Shown piece by piece: positions 32,510 to 41,234 of a DNA stretch of 64,000 nt. Each line of letters begins with the position of its first letter. The first letter of the stretch is position 1. The notes beneath the pieces were generated by a model, which ran no database searches, was not told where the DNA came from, and was given only the letters and a program-made list of their open reading frames with translations. Position numbers and translations under genes: made by a program. The stretch is from Anatilimnocola floriformis (GTDB taxonomy: Bacteria > Planctomycetota > Planctomycetia > Pirellulales > Pirellulaceae), in NCBI RefSeq assembly GCF_024256385.1, contig NZ_JAMLFW010000001.1, positions 5,022,001-5,086,000 on the forward strand. The letters run 5' to 3'.

Positions 32510-33787
32510 CTATTCCCCGATCTGTACCAGCTTCGGTTGCGGCCGTGCCGGTGGTGTTTCCTGCCGGACGTCGATCCATTTCTTTTCGTCGAAGTGTTTG
32601 CCGTACGTGCCGTAGTCGTTGAAGAAGAAATATTTAGCGAGGCGATAAGCCCAGGATTTTTCCGGCACTTCGGCGCCGGGGTTGTATTGGCTCGGGCGGA
32701 GGTCCATCGATTGGAGTTCTTTGACGGCGGCGTGGCGGGCCGTCGTGTCGCGAGCGCCGTGGCGCTGGGCTAGTTGCTCGAGCAGGTCGGGTCGTTCGAG
32801 AACCAGGCAACCTCGCGTATGTTCCGCCGCGGTGTGGCGGAAGTCGCGGAGGAACTCGCTCTCTTGAAAAACTTGCTTCAGCGGCCGTTCGTCGTAGATG
32901 CTTTCCTTGGCAAACTGAATGATCGGGCAAGGCTCGATATCGCCCCACGGGCTGATGTGATGCGTGAAACCCGTCGCCGCGGGACAGAGGGCTCGGCCTT
33001 CGCCGTCGTAGTAGGCATCGACAATCACGATCGGCTTTTTCGCCCGCATCTCGACGACGAACTTGCGGCACTGCAGCTGTTGTTCGGGCGTGAGCGAAAG
33101 TTCCGGTTTCGCATCGGGACCCACCGGCCGGTAGATGTGAAACCAGGTGTACATCACCCCCATTTCGATCAGCCGGTCGAGCCATTTTTCGCTGAGGAGA
33201 TCGAAATTCGTCTGACACAGACTCGTGCAGACGCCGGCCATCACTTTGTGCTTCAGGCAGTTCTGCAGCCCTTGCATCGTCTGGCTGTAGACGTGATCAC
33301 GGCCGCGGCGTTCGTCGCTGACGATCTCGTTCCCCTCGACGCTGATCAGCGGCGTGACGTTGCCGCAGCGGCGGAGTTCCCGGGCCACTTCATCGGTGAT
33401 GAAATGGCCGTTGGTGAAGACTTGGAAATAACAGTCCGGATGATTTTTGAAGATCTGCAGCACTTCGGGATGCATGAACGGCTCGCCGCCGAGGATGCCG
33501 AAGAACGAATTCCCCATCGCCTTGGCTTCGCGGATCAGCCGGTCCATGGCCGCGACTTCGATCTTCGATTGCTTGGCTGCAACGTCGACCCAGCAACCCT
33601 GACAACGGAGATTGCAGCTGTTGATAACCGACACGTAGAGGAACGGCGGAAAGAACTCGCCTCGTTTGAGGCGAGCTTTGTGCTTCTGGACGGACCACAC
33701 GCCCTTCGCGCCGAAGTTCCAGGCGAGTTTCCAGAGAAGTCGTTTGTCGGTCTCGCGCAGCAACCGCCACGCCATACGAAAGTACAT
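32510..33787 (-). CDS. radical SAM protein
   Basis: A 425-residue enzyme of the radical S-adenosylmethionine superfamily. The [4Fe-4S] site is CNLRCQGC (Cys58, Cys62, Cys65), followed by FFGILGGEPFMHPEV (the GGE motif) and VFTNGHFI, consistent with the TIM-barrel core. Later cysteines (RALCPAATGF, IEPCPIIQFA, RGCLVLE) could hold an additional cluster or form a SPASM-like region. The reaction is unknown. ATG 33787 has no strong Shine-Dalgarno; an ATG four codons later is possible. Its 3' end abuts a REP module; divergent from the zinc-ribbon gene at 33906. Confidence 0.9.
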   Translation of the reverse strand: MYFRMAWRLLRETDKRLLWKLAWNFGAKGVWSVQKHKARLKRGEFFPPFLYVSVINSCNLRCQGCWVDVAAKQSKIEVAAMDRLIREAKAMGNSFFGILGGEPFMHPEVLQIFKNHPDCYFQVFTNGHFITDEVARELRRCGNVTPLISVEGNEIVSDERRGRDHVYSQTMQGLQNCLKHKVMAGVCTSLCQTNFDLLSEKWLDRLIEMGVMYTWFHIYRPVGPDAKPELSLTPEQQLQCRKFVVEMRAKKPIVIVDAYYDGEGRALCPAATGFTHHISPWGDIEPCPIIQFAKESIYDERPLKQVFQESEFLRDFRHTAAEHTRGCLVLERPDLLEQLAQRHGARDTTARHAAVKELQSMDLRPSQYNPGAEVPEKSWAYRLAKYFFFNDYGTYGKHFDEKKWIDVRQETPPARPQPKLVQIGE

Positions 33788-33905
33788 TACTATTGCTCAA
33801 ATTGCGGTTTGGTCGCGGGTAGCGAGCCTATCGTGCGCAGGTTCATTCTATTCGGAATGACGACAGCGCGACACTGCTGCGGCGGCGGTTTCGACGGAGG
33901 TTGGC

Positions 33906-34346
33906 ATGGCGTTGCGGAAACGAGGCAAGTACTGGTACGGTGAATCGCAAGCAGATATTCGCGACGAACTGGTCCGGGTCGGCAAGTTGAATGACGAGAT
34001 CCCGACGCACTTTCAAGACGTACGCTGCAGTTGCGGCGCGAATCTATTTCGACTGAAGATGGACGACGAGCAGGGCGTCGCCGTGCGGACCTGTGGAACT
34101 TGTCAGGCCGAACACCCAATCGGCGACAGCGCGGAGTATTTACCCGGGGCCGATCTGCAGGAGAGTTGCTGCGTTTGCGACGCGGAACTTTTCGAACTCA
34201 CCGTGGGTGTTTCGCTGTATCCAGATTCGAACGATGTCTGTTGGGTTTACATCGGCTGCCGCTGTCCCGCTTGCGGCGTGACGGGTAATTACGGCGATTG
34301 GTCGAGCGAGGCGGGGGATGTTGGTGAGTATTTGAAGCAGGTTTAA
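33906..34346 (+). CDS. zinc-ribbon-like hypothetical protein
   Basis: A 146-residue protein starting MALRKRGKYWYGES at ATG 33906 with GGAGG upstream. Four cysteine pairs are seen: CSCG, CGTC, CCVC and CRCPAC, arranged as two possible zinc ribbons. The region around DNDVCWVYIGCRCPACG resembles cysteine-rich immunity-type or housekeeping zinc proteins, but I do not recognise the family. The N-terminal ~35 residues are charged. No membrane segment. Divergent from the radical SAM gene with 118 bases between. Confidence 0.75.
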   Translation: MALRKRGKYWYGESQADIRDELVRVGKLNDEIPTHFQDVRCSCGANLFRLKMDDEQGVAVRTCGTCQAEHPIGDSAEYLPGADLQESCCVCDAELFELTVGVSLYPDSNDVCWVYIGCRCPACGVTGNYGDWSSEAGDVGEYLKQV

Positions 34347-34646
34347 TCGTTCGCGATTCCCGCGATTGCGGGTAGCAGACCAGTGAGCGCCCCACCGGGA
34401 CGAGCCCGGCGGTCGCGGACTTCGTGCTAGCGCGAACGGTTTCCTTCTGCCAAAAATTCACGGACCTAAGTTGTCCAGCGCGGCTGTCTAATTGAGCAAG
34501 CGCCGAGTGTGGCGAACTTGTAATTCATTCAGCTCTCGGGTGGGTCCAGCAAGGCCGTGAGTAAGTCTCTGCTGCGCGCGTGACAACCAACGAGAATTAG
34601 GGTCTAGAAGTTGGCAGGTTGTGTCTGGCAGTTAGCGAGGTGTTGT
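34347..34646. other. gene-free gap with repeat remnants
   Basis: No gene is evident. An inverted pair CGTTCGCG (34348-34355) / CGCGAACG (34431-34438) lies directly after the zinc-ribbon gene, and the GGACCTAAGTTGTCC motif recurs at 34463-34477 (also at 14304 and 14776). From about 34560 the sequence becomes rich in GTTG/CAAC words. Confidence 0.5.
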
Positions 34647-35207
34647 ATGACCTGTTGTGAAAAGGTTGTGAACCGTTATCGCAAAACTGCCAGTGTGTTG
34701 CACGCAAGTGTTTGCCGGGCCATGAGTTGTTGCGAGATTTCGCGGCAGCGAGCTCGCGCACAAAGTGTTGTTAAGATTTTGACCTCATTTTGCACAACAC
34801 TCATGGTAGCAACGAGTTGCGGACAAACCAAAACAGCAACAACTGTTGTAAAGTTGTCGACCGATGCTGGCGTTGGACAGGCGAATGGGCAACCGCTCGT
34901 CAGCCAACAGAATCTGTCCATGGTGCCCGAACACTTTGCCTTGCCTCTCCGTATTTCCAGGGAGACACAGTTCCTGGTGACGGCATTGCTGCTGTCACGC
35001 ATCGCTGGCGACAAAACGGACCATGTTTTACCGGTGGAATCGCCAATACCGGAAAATACGTTTCGATCCAACGCTCGGGCCGAAGATTCCGTTTCGTTGC
35101 AGCCGATGCAAGCTTTATCTATAAGGAACTGTGTCGTTAGAGTGGATAATTTCGCTGCCAGCACTGCTTTGTCGCAGCATCTCACTGCGTCATCGCAGCA
35201 GAAATAG
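34647..35207 (+). CDS. possible exported protein, atypical composition
   Basis: A 186-codon frame from ATG 34647, with GAGG seven bases upstream, ending 33 bases before the surface-protein gene at 35241. The first 70 residues are rich in Cys, Arg and Ser (MTCCEKVVNRYRKTASVL); an internal ILTSFCTTLMVATSCGQ resembles a lipoprotein signal, so a later start such as ATG 34722 is possible. The rest has no recognisable domain. Codon use differs from neighbours, and the DNA is rich in GTTG/CAAC words. A 183-codon frame exists on the other strand, so coding status is uncertain. Confidence 0.35.
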   Translation: MTCCEKVVNRYRKTASVLHASVCRAMSCCEISRQRARAQSVVKILTSFCTTLMVATSCGQTKTATTVVKLSTDAGVGQANGQPLVSQQNLSMVPEHFALPLRISRETQFLVTALLLSRIAGDKTDHVLPVESPIPENTFRSNARAEDSVSLQPMQALSIRNCVVRVDNFAASTALSQHLTASSQQK

Positions 35208-35240
35208 TGGCTCGCCCCGAGCGGCATCAGAAAGGTTTGT

Positions 35241-36329
35241 ATGTCGAAAGAACGTTCGCGGTCGATTCAATCCAAGCGGCTCGTTGTGGAACGCCTCGAA
35301 GATCGCTCCCTCATGGCCGGTAACGTGACGGCTGCGGTGAGTGGCGGTGTGCTCGTGATCACGGGCGACACGGCAGATAACGGCATCACGGTCGACTATA
35401 TCGCGTCGAATAACACCTACCAGGTGACCGGCACGACTCCGACCGGCGGCACGGCAACGACGATCAACAGCCTCGATACGAGCGTCCCGGCCAACGCCCA
35501 GATTTTCAGCGGCGTGACGAAGGGCGTGACCGTGAACGCGGGCGCTGGCAACGACAACCTGGTGTTCGGCGCCGCGACGTCGACCACGTTCAAGGTGGTC
35601 GGCAATCTCGAAATCGACATGGGCCTCGGCAACGACACGGTCGCGATCGGTCGCAACGGCAATGCAGCCGGCGGCGCAACGCCAGTTGAAAACGAAATGA
35701 ACATCAGCAAAGCGCTGGTGGTGAAACTGGGCGGCGGCGGCGACACGCTCGATATCACGAACACTACGGTCGGCGGCAACATGGTCATTCACGCCGATCC
35801 GGCGAGCGGCCCGACCACGACGCACGGCGCCGATACGGTTCGCTTCCCGACCACGTTCACGCCGACTGGCGGCACGCTGCAGACTTTCCCGGTGACGGTG
35901 GCTGGCAAAACGACGGTGATCCTGGGCGCCGGGGCCGATACGTTCAATGCGTTGAACCTGACCTCGCGGAAGGGCATGCTGATTCAAGATCAAGCCGGCA
36001 ATCTGAACTTTGATCTCGTCAACGGCACGGTTGGCGGCGAGTTCAAAATGGTGAAGAATGGCGGCACGGCCAACGACATCGACATTCGCAATCTCAACAC
36101 CGGCACGATGCGGATGAGCACCGGCAACGGTGTCGATACGATCGCGATTCGCGACTCGATCTTCGCCCGCATGTACATCGAAACCGCTGCTGGCCGCGAT
36201 CAAATCACCATCGGCAATACCCGCGTGACCAAGCTCGGTTTGATCGACGGTGCTCGCGACAAAGCACGCCTGACTCAAGAAGCCGGCAACGTGCTGCGTG
36301 GCGTGGTGAAGGTCCGCACGTTTACGTAA
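35241..36329 (+). CDS. planctomycete surface-type protein with LEDR motif
   Basis: A 362-residue exported-type protein. The N-terminus SKRLVVERLEDRSLMAGNV is the motif found at the start of many planctomycete cell-surface and extracellular proteins; it acts as or precedes an export signal. The body is Gly/Asn/Thr/Asp-rich with beta-helix-like repeats (VNAGAGNDNLVFG, MGLGNDTVAIG, LGAGADTFNAL), partly resembling RTX calcium-binding turns but degenerate. No enzyme motif. Probably structural or adhesive. ATG 35241 follows AAAGG. A second LEDR-motif protein is at 50274-51572. Confidence 0.8.
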   Translation: MSKERSRSIQSKRLVVERLEDRSLMAGNVTAAVSGGVLVITGDTADNGITVDYIASNNTYQVTGTTPTGGTATTINSLDTSVPANAQIFSGVTKGVTVNAGAGNDNLVFGAATSTTFKVVGNLEIDMGLGNDTVAIGRNGNAAGGATPVENEMNISKALVVKLGGGGDTLDITNTTVGGNMVIHADPASGPTTTHGADTVRFPTTFTPTGGTLQTFPVTVAGKTTVILGAGADTFNALNLTSRKGMLIQDQAGNLNFDLVNGTVGGEFKMVKNGGTANDIDIRNLNTGTMRMSTGNGVDTIAIRDSIFARMYIETAAGRDQITIGNTRVTKLGLIDGARDKARLTQEAGNVLRGVVKVRTFT

Positions 36330-36349
36330 GAACGAACGCGATCATGTAG

Positions 36350-36376
36350 CACGGGACGAACAAATAGTTCGTCCTG
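36350..36376. terminator. bidirectional terminator-like hairpin
   Basis: GGACGAAC (36354-36361)-AAATA-GTTCGTCC (36367-36374) is a perfect eight-base stem, extendable by three more pairs (ACG/TGT with a wobble), in the 60-base gap between two convergent genes. No U-run on either side. Confidence 0.55.
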
Positions 36377-36389
36377 TGGGCAGACGAAT

Positions 36390-37334
36390 CTACTGCGCCG
36401 CTTCGCCGCCATCGATGGTCGCTTGAGCGCGGTAGAGGCCGAGCGCCACGCTGTCTTGCAGAAAGCGCACGCTGCCGTCGCAATAGACAAACTGCACGCC
36501 GCCCGGATGCTTCGACCGAAAGCCGTTGTGGCCGGTCCAGTCATCGGCGGCGTAAGGCGTGCCATCGGGCCGCTTGGCATTCGGCGGCAGAGCTGCCGTG
36601 GCGTTGGCTTCGACGGGATGCCCCCAGGAATACCCCAGCCCATAACCGGGCGATGAGTTTGTTGCCCGCGTCTCATGCCAGACGTCTTCACCAGCGAGCA
36701 TCGTCATGCTCGTGCCATCCTTGATCGCGGCCAGTCCCTTCGGCAACTGCCAATCCATGGGATAGAGCACGCCGTCTCCCTTCCACCACGGCTCGCAATC
36801 GCCGCCGATCGAACTGCCGTTGGCCCAATCGCCCCAGCAAAAATTGGCGCCCTGCACACCTTTGTAATTGGTCAGCCCGGTCTTGAGGCCGCGGAGATAG
36901 CGGGTCTTTTCGAAGAACGTTTTGATCCGCGCGATGTCATCGCTGGGGCAATGAAAAACAGCGATCGAAGAATCGAGGACGGTCGTTTGATTCAACTGCT
37001 GGTTCGGAATGTCTCCCTGGTTCGCGAGGTTCGACTGCTCGAGAAACGGCAGGATTGCTGACAACCAACTCCACGACTTGCTGTTTTCATAAGGCCCGCC
37101 GAACGCCGTCGAGTCGTCATAATCGCCGTAGCGATTGGCGGGGAGCTTCTTGTAGCTGTCTTCGAAATTGTGCACCGCGAGGCCGATTTGCCGGAGATGA
37201 TTCTGGCATTTGGTTCGCCGCGCGGCTTCGCGAGCCGACTGCACGGCCGGCAGCATGAGCGCGACGAGCACGCCGATGATGGCGATGACCACGAGCAGTT
37301 CGACGAGTGTGAAACCGCGCGAGAGGTTCTTCAT
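36390..37334 (-). CDS. DUF1559 prepilin-like protein
   Basis: A 314-residue protein: leader MKNLSRG, then [33 protein letters not shown], the prepilin-type helix, and a DUF1559 globular domain ending in the H-X9-DG motif (H, nine residues, DGSVRFLQD). The likely partner gene is the small lipoprotein that follows it upstream on the map (37344-37775), encoded just before it on the same strand, a common pairing in planctomycetes. Function probably in a pseudopilus or surface layer; not known in detail. Confidence 0.93.
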   Translation of the reverse strand: MKNLSRGFTLVELLVVIAIIGVLVALMLPAVQSAREAARRTKCQNHLRQIGLAVHNFEDSYKKLPANRYGDYDDSTAFGGPYENSKSWSWLSAILPFLEQSNLANQGDIPNQQLNQTTVLDSSIAVFHCPSDDIARIKTFFEKTRYLRGLKTGLTNYKGVQGANFCWGDWANGSSIGGDCEPWWKGDGVLYPMDWQLPKGLAAIKDGTSMTMLAGEDVWHETRATNSSPGYGLGYSWGHPVEANATAALPPNAKRPDGTPYAADDWTGHNGFRSKHPGGVQFVYCDGSVRFLQDSVALGLYRAQATIDGGEAAQ

Positions 37335-37343
37335 CTCTTCCTC

Positions 37344-37775
37344 CTACTTCACTAACTGCAGGTCATACTCACCTGCCGCGGGCGTGGGTTTGACTTCGAA
37401 CGAGAAGGGCGATGTGCCAACATTGTTATAGCGCACGGGAATGATCGACCTCGGCAAACCGGGACTGACTTTGCCGGTGTCAACGAGCGGTTCGGTAGCG
37501 AACACGACGACGCTGTACCAGCCCGGCGGAGCGCCCGGTTGATTGGCAGTGTAGATGCGGTATTCGCCCCGCTCGTTGATGAGGCCAGTCGGTTGATGCT
37601 GGGTTTCGTTGTCGCGAACGGCGCGCAGCGAGACCGTGCCGGTGGTCAGCGGCGCACCGCCGTAACTCACCTGCCCGCGAACTTCATGAAGCACTGGACC
37701 CGACTGGCCGCAACCCGAGAGAAGGAAGATCGCAGCGCAAGGCCAAGCCCATCGAATCAACGAGAGCACACGCAC
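37344..37775 (-). CDS. lipoprotein with carboxypeptidase-regulatory-like domain
   Basis: A 143-residue lipoprotein: hydrophobic signal and lipobox LLSGCG, then a ~110-residue beta-sandwich (VRGQVSYGGAPLTTGTVSL, GLINERGEYRIYTAN, PPGWYSVVVFA) of the type found in carboxypeptidase regulatory-like/transthyretin-fold domains. It ends nine bases before the DUF1559 gene starts, same strand, so they form a two-gene operon. Likely anchored in the periplasm or outer membrane. The family is common beside DUF1559 genes; role unknown. Confidence 0.85.
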   Translation of the reverse strand: MRVLSLIRWAWPCAAIFLLSGCGQSGPVLHEVRGQVSYGGAPLTTGTVSLRAVRDNETQHQPTGLINERGEYRIYTANQPGAPPGWYSVVVFATEPLVDTGKVSPGLPRSIIPVRYNNVGTSPFSFEVKPTPAAGEYDLQLVK

Positions 37776-37839
37776 TCTCCTGGGAATGACGAGGCCCTTA
37801 TTGGAACAGGCAAAACGCGATTTCGCTAGTGCGAAAAGG

Positions 37840-38751
37840 TTACCTCAGGGCATCGGCTCGCTTTACCATCCGCAGCTCATTCCCGGCCGAGTTGTAAGTC
37901 ACTTCATCCATGAAGGCTTGCATGAGCACGTGGCCACGCTTGGAAGATTGGCCGAGGGTGGCGGTTTCGCGCGCGGCGGCCAGCGGCGCTTGCCAGGCAA
38001 AGCCGGGGCCTTCGTCGCGGATAACGATCTCTACGTGCTCGGCCAGCACGATGACTTCCACATCCACACCGCGCGATGAGTAGGGGGACTGTTGAGCGCG
38101 GGCAGTGACTTTGGCGGCGAGTTCACCGTCGGACCGAACGGCCCGCGAATCGGGAATCTCGGCCGTGGTGAGTTCCAGGTTGCCGCGGATGACGGCGTTT
38201 TGTAGCCCTTCGCGAATGGCAGCGCCGATGCGAAAGCGGCCGGTGGGATCGGTGAGGGCCATGCCGCTGACCATCTGTTGCACGAGATCGACGAGAGGAT
38301 CGATCAGCGCCAGATCGTTCTCGAGTTTGAAGCGAAACTCGCAGCGGCGGAGGCAGGTGATGAGTCGTTCGTAAGTCTTGTCGCCCCGCGTGAGCGAGAG
38401 CGTTTCATTCACGGCATCGAGCAAACGTTCGGCAAGCAACGACTTCGGCACGTAGCCGGCAGCACCGTGATGGAGCGCTTCGGCAGCGAGCGATTCGCGA
38501 CCTTGCCCCGTAACGAGAATCACCGGCACACCGGGATAATCTAGACGGACGGCAGCCACGAGTTCGAGGCCGCTCCGTTGCGGCATGTGCAGATCAGTCA
38601 CGATGAGATCGGGGATCTGTTCGCGAAGCGCGAGGAGCGCAGCACCGACATCTTCGGCAAACGCGATTTCGTGCGCGGAGTTGCGCTGCAGCAATCCGCC
38701 GATCAGGCGGCGATCGACGGCCGAGTCATCGACCACCAGAATTTTGGTCAT
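37840..38751 (-). CDS. response regulator with HATPase (anti-sigma-like) output domain
   Basis: A 303-residue protein. Residues 1-120 are a complete receiver domain: acidic pair in ILVVDDSAVD, phospho-acceptor Asp53 (LIVTDLHMP), Thr (ILVTGQ) and Lys (YVPKSLL). Residues ~155-300 are a GHKL ATPase of the RsbW-like class (IREGLQNAVIRGNLEL as N box, VIRDEGPGFAW as G box). Such proteins may switch sigma factors through partner phosphorylation, or act as unconventional kinases; no partner anti-anti-sigma gene is next to it. ATG 38751 (MTKILVVDD) is the natural start; an earlier frame adds 11 codons. Confidence 0.9.
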   Translation of the reverse strand: MTKILVVDDSAVDRRLIGGLLQRNSAHEIAFAEDVGAALLALREQIPDLIVTDLHMPQRSGLELVAAVRLDYPGVPVILVTGQGRESLAAEALHHGAAGYVPKSLLAERLLDAVNETLSLTRGDKTYERLITCLRRCEFRFKLENDLALIDPLVDLVQQMVSGMALTDPTGRFRIGAAIREGLQNAVIRGNLELTTAEIPDSRAVRSDGELAAKVTARAQQSPYSSRGVDVEVIVLAEHVEIVIRDEGPGFAWQAPLAAARETATLGQSSKRGHVLMQAFMDEVTYNSAGNELRMVKRADALR

Positions 38752-38877
38752 GGCAGGTTGCCTCGCATCGCGAGTGCAGCGCATTAAGGAGGGAATTCGT
38801 TGACCCTAAGTATCTGTTCGGCAAGCGGCCACCGCCACCGCCGTATTCAAGATTGCCGAAACCCGCCGCGCCGAGTC

Positions 38878-40371
38878 TTAGCGAGTGCTCAGCTCAATCA
38901 CGCGTTCGGCCACGATGTGTGGCTTGTTAAGCTTTTCAACCATGCCTCGCTTCCCATAAATGCCGACTGGTTTGTTCTCGTAGCGGCGGAGATTCATGCC
39001 CGGGCCGGGCGTGACGAAGGCGATTGGCTTTCCTTCGGAGTCGACCAGGGCATAATTCGCGGAGACCCGCAAGTCGCGATCGAGAATCGGCTGCAGCAGC
39101 CCCACGCCGTCGTAGCGAGCATCGGCAGCCGAAGCGGTTCCGCTCTTCGAGCGTGCCGCCAAGATCGGATCGTTCGGCAGATCGAAGGCTTCTTCGAATT
39201 TACGGATCTTTTCGAGCAGCAGGCGGGCTTGGCCGCGTTCGGTCGGTGAGTTCCCTTCGTCGACGATTCGCTGGACCTTGTTGCGGATCGATTCGAGGTT
39301 CCACGTTTCGCGGGGCTGCGAGATGCGGGAAGAAAGTTCGAGGTCGAGGGCTTTGAGTTTCTCTGTCGCGTTCAAGGCATCGAAACCAGGGCCGTCGTTG
39401 CGAATCGCCGGGGCGGGTTTCAAGCCGCTCGACTGACTCGTCGGCTGCGTGCTCGTGGTGGACTGCGCGGGGAGATCTTGAAAGTTGGTCGAGCGCGGCG
39501 AACCGTGAATGCTGTTCTGCATTTGCTCGCGACTGGCCATCCGCAGGTCGCTGGAAGGGGCCGGCACCCCGGCGGTGTTCTCGATCGGCCGTGGTTTGCG
39601 TTTGACAAATCCATCGGGCGAGGCTGTGTAGTCGCGGGCCACGTTCACCGGTTGTTGATGCTCAACTAGTCGCACATCGCTGTCGACCTTGCCATTCAAA
39701 TCGCTGAGCACCATCGCCGGTTGCGTGGGCTTCTCGCGACGGGCCGCATTGAGCGAAGCCAGCGCGTTCATCGATTCCTTCATCCGGTTCACACCGGTGC
39801 CAACGGCGACTTGCACTTCGCGATATTCGCGCGGTGGAGTCTTTTCTTTGGCAACAGCCAGGTCTGCTTCACGTGGCGGCGACTTCGAAATCTGGTTGAT
39901 GTGGATGTAGCGAAACTCACCTGCCGGCGGTGCGATCTTCAGCCAGGTTTCTGGGCCCTGGGCGGTCTTCACTGTCTTTTCGCCGACCACTTCGACGAGT
40001 TCGCCCGGGCGGAGTTTCACCTGATAATCGAAATTGCGAACGGCCGAATCGATCGAATGAATGTACGCCGGCACCGCGATCAGTACGCGATAAATGCCTT
40101 GGTCGTTGGTTTCTTCAACCGCATCGGCCACGATCCAGCTGTAACTATCTTCGGGCGGCCGGATCGCGAGCCAACCAGTTGCTTCGCGTCGATAGACCTG
40201 CACTTCATCGCCGGCGTAGAGCCGATGCGTCGCGTAGTTGCGCGTCGAGGGGCCGCTGACGACGTTGACTTCGTCGACCGCCACATAAGCGGTATACGGA
40301 TATTGGTCGGCCGCCACTGCCATAGCGGGCAGCGTGAACAACAAGGCAGCGATAAGTACGCGATGAACCAT
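38878..40371 (-). CDS. exported SH3-domain protein
   Basis: A 497-residue protein with a signal peptide (MVHRVLIAALLFTLPAMAVAA) and two bacterial SH3-like repeats in the first 170 residues (VNVVSGPSTRNYATHRLYAG with WLAIRPPEDSYSWI, then GELVEVVGEKTV with WLKIAPPAGEFRYI). A long low-complexity linker rich in Pro, Ser and Gln follows, then a charged helical stretch with predicted coiled coil, and a short C-terminal beta domain (GVGLLQPILDRDLRVSANYAL). SH3 repeats of this type bind peptidoglycan or peptides. The gene is downstream of fliW on the same strand. ATG 40371 is preferred over 40422. Confidence 0.85.
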   Translation of the reverse strand: MVHRVLIAALLFTLPAMAVAADQYPYTAYVAVDEVNVVSGPSTRNYATHRLYAGDEVQVYRREATGWLAIRPPEDSYSWIVADAVEETNDQGIYRVLIAVPAYIHSIDSAVRNFDYQVKLRPGELVEVVGEKTVKTAQGPETWLKIAPPAGEFRYIHINQISKSPPREADLAVAKEKTPPREYREVQVAVGTGVNRMKESMNALASLNAARREKPTQPAMVLSDLNGKVDSDVRLVEHQQPVNVARDYTASPDGFVKRKPRPIENTAGVPAPSSDLRMASREQMQNSIHGSPRSTNFQDLPAQSTTSTQPTSQSSGLKPAPAIRNDGPGFDALNATEKLKALDLELSSRISQPRETWNLESIRNKVQRIVDEGNSPTERGQARLLLEKIRKFEEAFDLPNDPILAARSKSGTASAADARYDGVGLLQPILDRDLRVSANYALVDSEGKPIAFVTPGPGMNLRRYENKPVGIYGKRGMVEKLNKPHIVAERVIELSTR

Positions 40372-40460
40372 AGCGAAGGCTCGCACAAAACGACGATGGC
40401 AACGGCCTGAAGCCGGTTTCATCGGGGCTTGTAGCGAAACAACGCAAAACGGGCAAGTTC

Positions 40461-40491
40461 AGCTAGACCGAGCTAGCAACTCGACCTAGCT
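40461..40491. terminator. hairpin overlapping the fliW stop
   Basis: On the minus strand AGCTAGGTCGAG pairs with CTCGGTCTAGCT (with a two-base internal mismatch and a 7-base loop) right at the end of fliW. It could end or stabilise the fliW message before the SH3 gene. Confidence 0.45.
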
Positions 40492-40933
40492 AAGCCGAAC
40501 GACGGAGCGGCATCGCCAAGCGAGGCGCGATCACCAGCGCCACTGGTTGTTCATCGGTCGTGATTACCTGGCGTCCGACGCGGCGGTCGAGGTTGACGAC
40601 GATCGGGGCTTTGAGATTCACGGTCAGCGACGGGCCGTCCTGGCTGACGATCGTGAGCAGGTACGCCTGGTCGAACTGTGTTAGTTCGAGCGGCAGCAGT
40701 TGATTGCGAGCGACACGCACCTGATAGCCAGGGACGAACCGCCGCGGGCTGACCACAGGCAATGCAACCTCGGGCCGCGACACGCTTTGCAGCCAGCCAA
40801 GTGAATCGTTGTCGGCATCGCTGAGTAGCACCCAGTGACGGCAATCCTCAAACGCAATCAATCCATGCGGAAAGAGGATGATGTCGTCGGCCTCGATCCG
40901 CACTGCTCCGAAGCGAGAAGTATCGATTTGCAT
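40490..40933 (-). CDS. fliW: flagellar assembly factor FliW
   Basis: A 147-residue protein of the FliW family, which binds flagellin and CsrA so that flagellin mRNA translation follows flagellin secretion. Seen: MQIDTSRFGAVRIEADDIIL, FPHGLIAFEDCRHWVLL, LGWLQSVSRPEVALPVV, and a C-terminal region with TVNLKAPIVVNL and a REVITTD-like sequence (GRQVITTD). ATG 40933 gives the normal family length; the open frame extends 70 codons further, across the gap toward 41143. No csrA or flagellin gene is adjacent here, which is unusual because fliW and csrA are often neighbours. Confidence 0.92.
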   Translation of the reverse strand: MQIDTSRFGAVRIEADDIILFPHGLIAFEDCRHWVLLSDADNDSLGWLQSVSRPEVALPVVSPRRFVPGYQVRVARNQLLPLELTQFDQAYLLTIVSQDGPSLTVNLKAPIVVNLDRRVGRQVITTDEQPVALVIAPRLAMPLRRSA

Positions 40934-41234
40934 GACGGCCACGCGTTCGCAAGAGATCTGGCTGAGAAGAGCTATCGAATCAGTGATATCACGGCCAGCA
41001 GGAAGGCGAGGCATCACAGTTCCTATCATCGGCACAGTGCTACCGGTGAAATGCACTGCAACCTGCGAAATTCCAAATTCCGCCAAAATTCCAGGCCAGA
41101 CGGTTCCCCACAATTGCCCCCCGCAAAACATTGCCCCGATCAAACTGGATTGATACGATTAAGGTGCCGAAGCAACCACTGCTGCGGTCCTACCGTCCAA
41201 TTGCCCGCCGCATGCCGCTACGAGGGAACCCGCC

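Noticed and set aside
34676-35227. 183-codon open frame on the minus strand
   Set aside because: No ribosome site, Cys-rich random composition, and it opposes a frame with a better start. Neither strand is certain; only the plus frame was listed, at low confidence.
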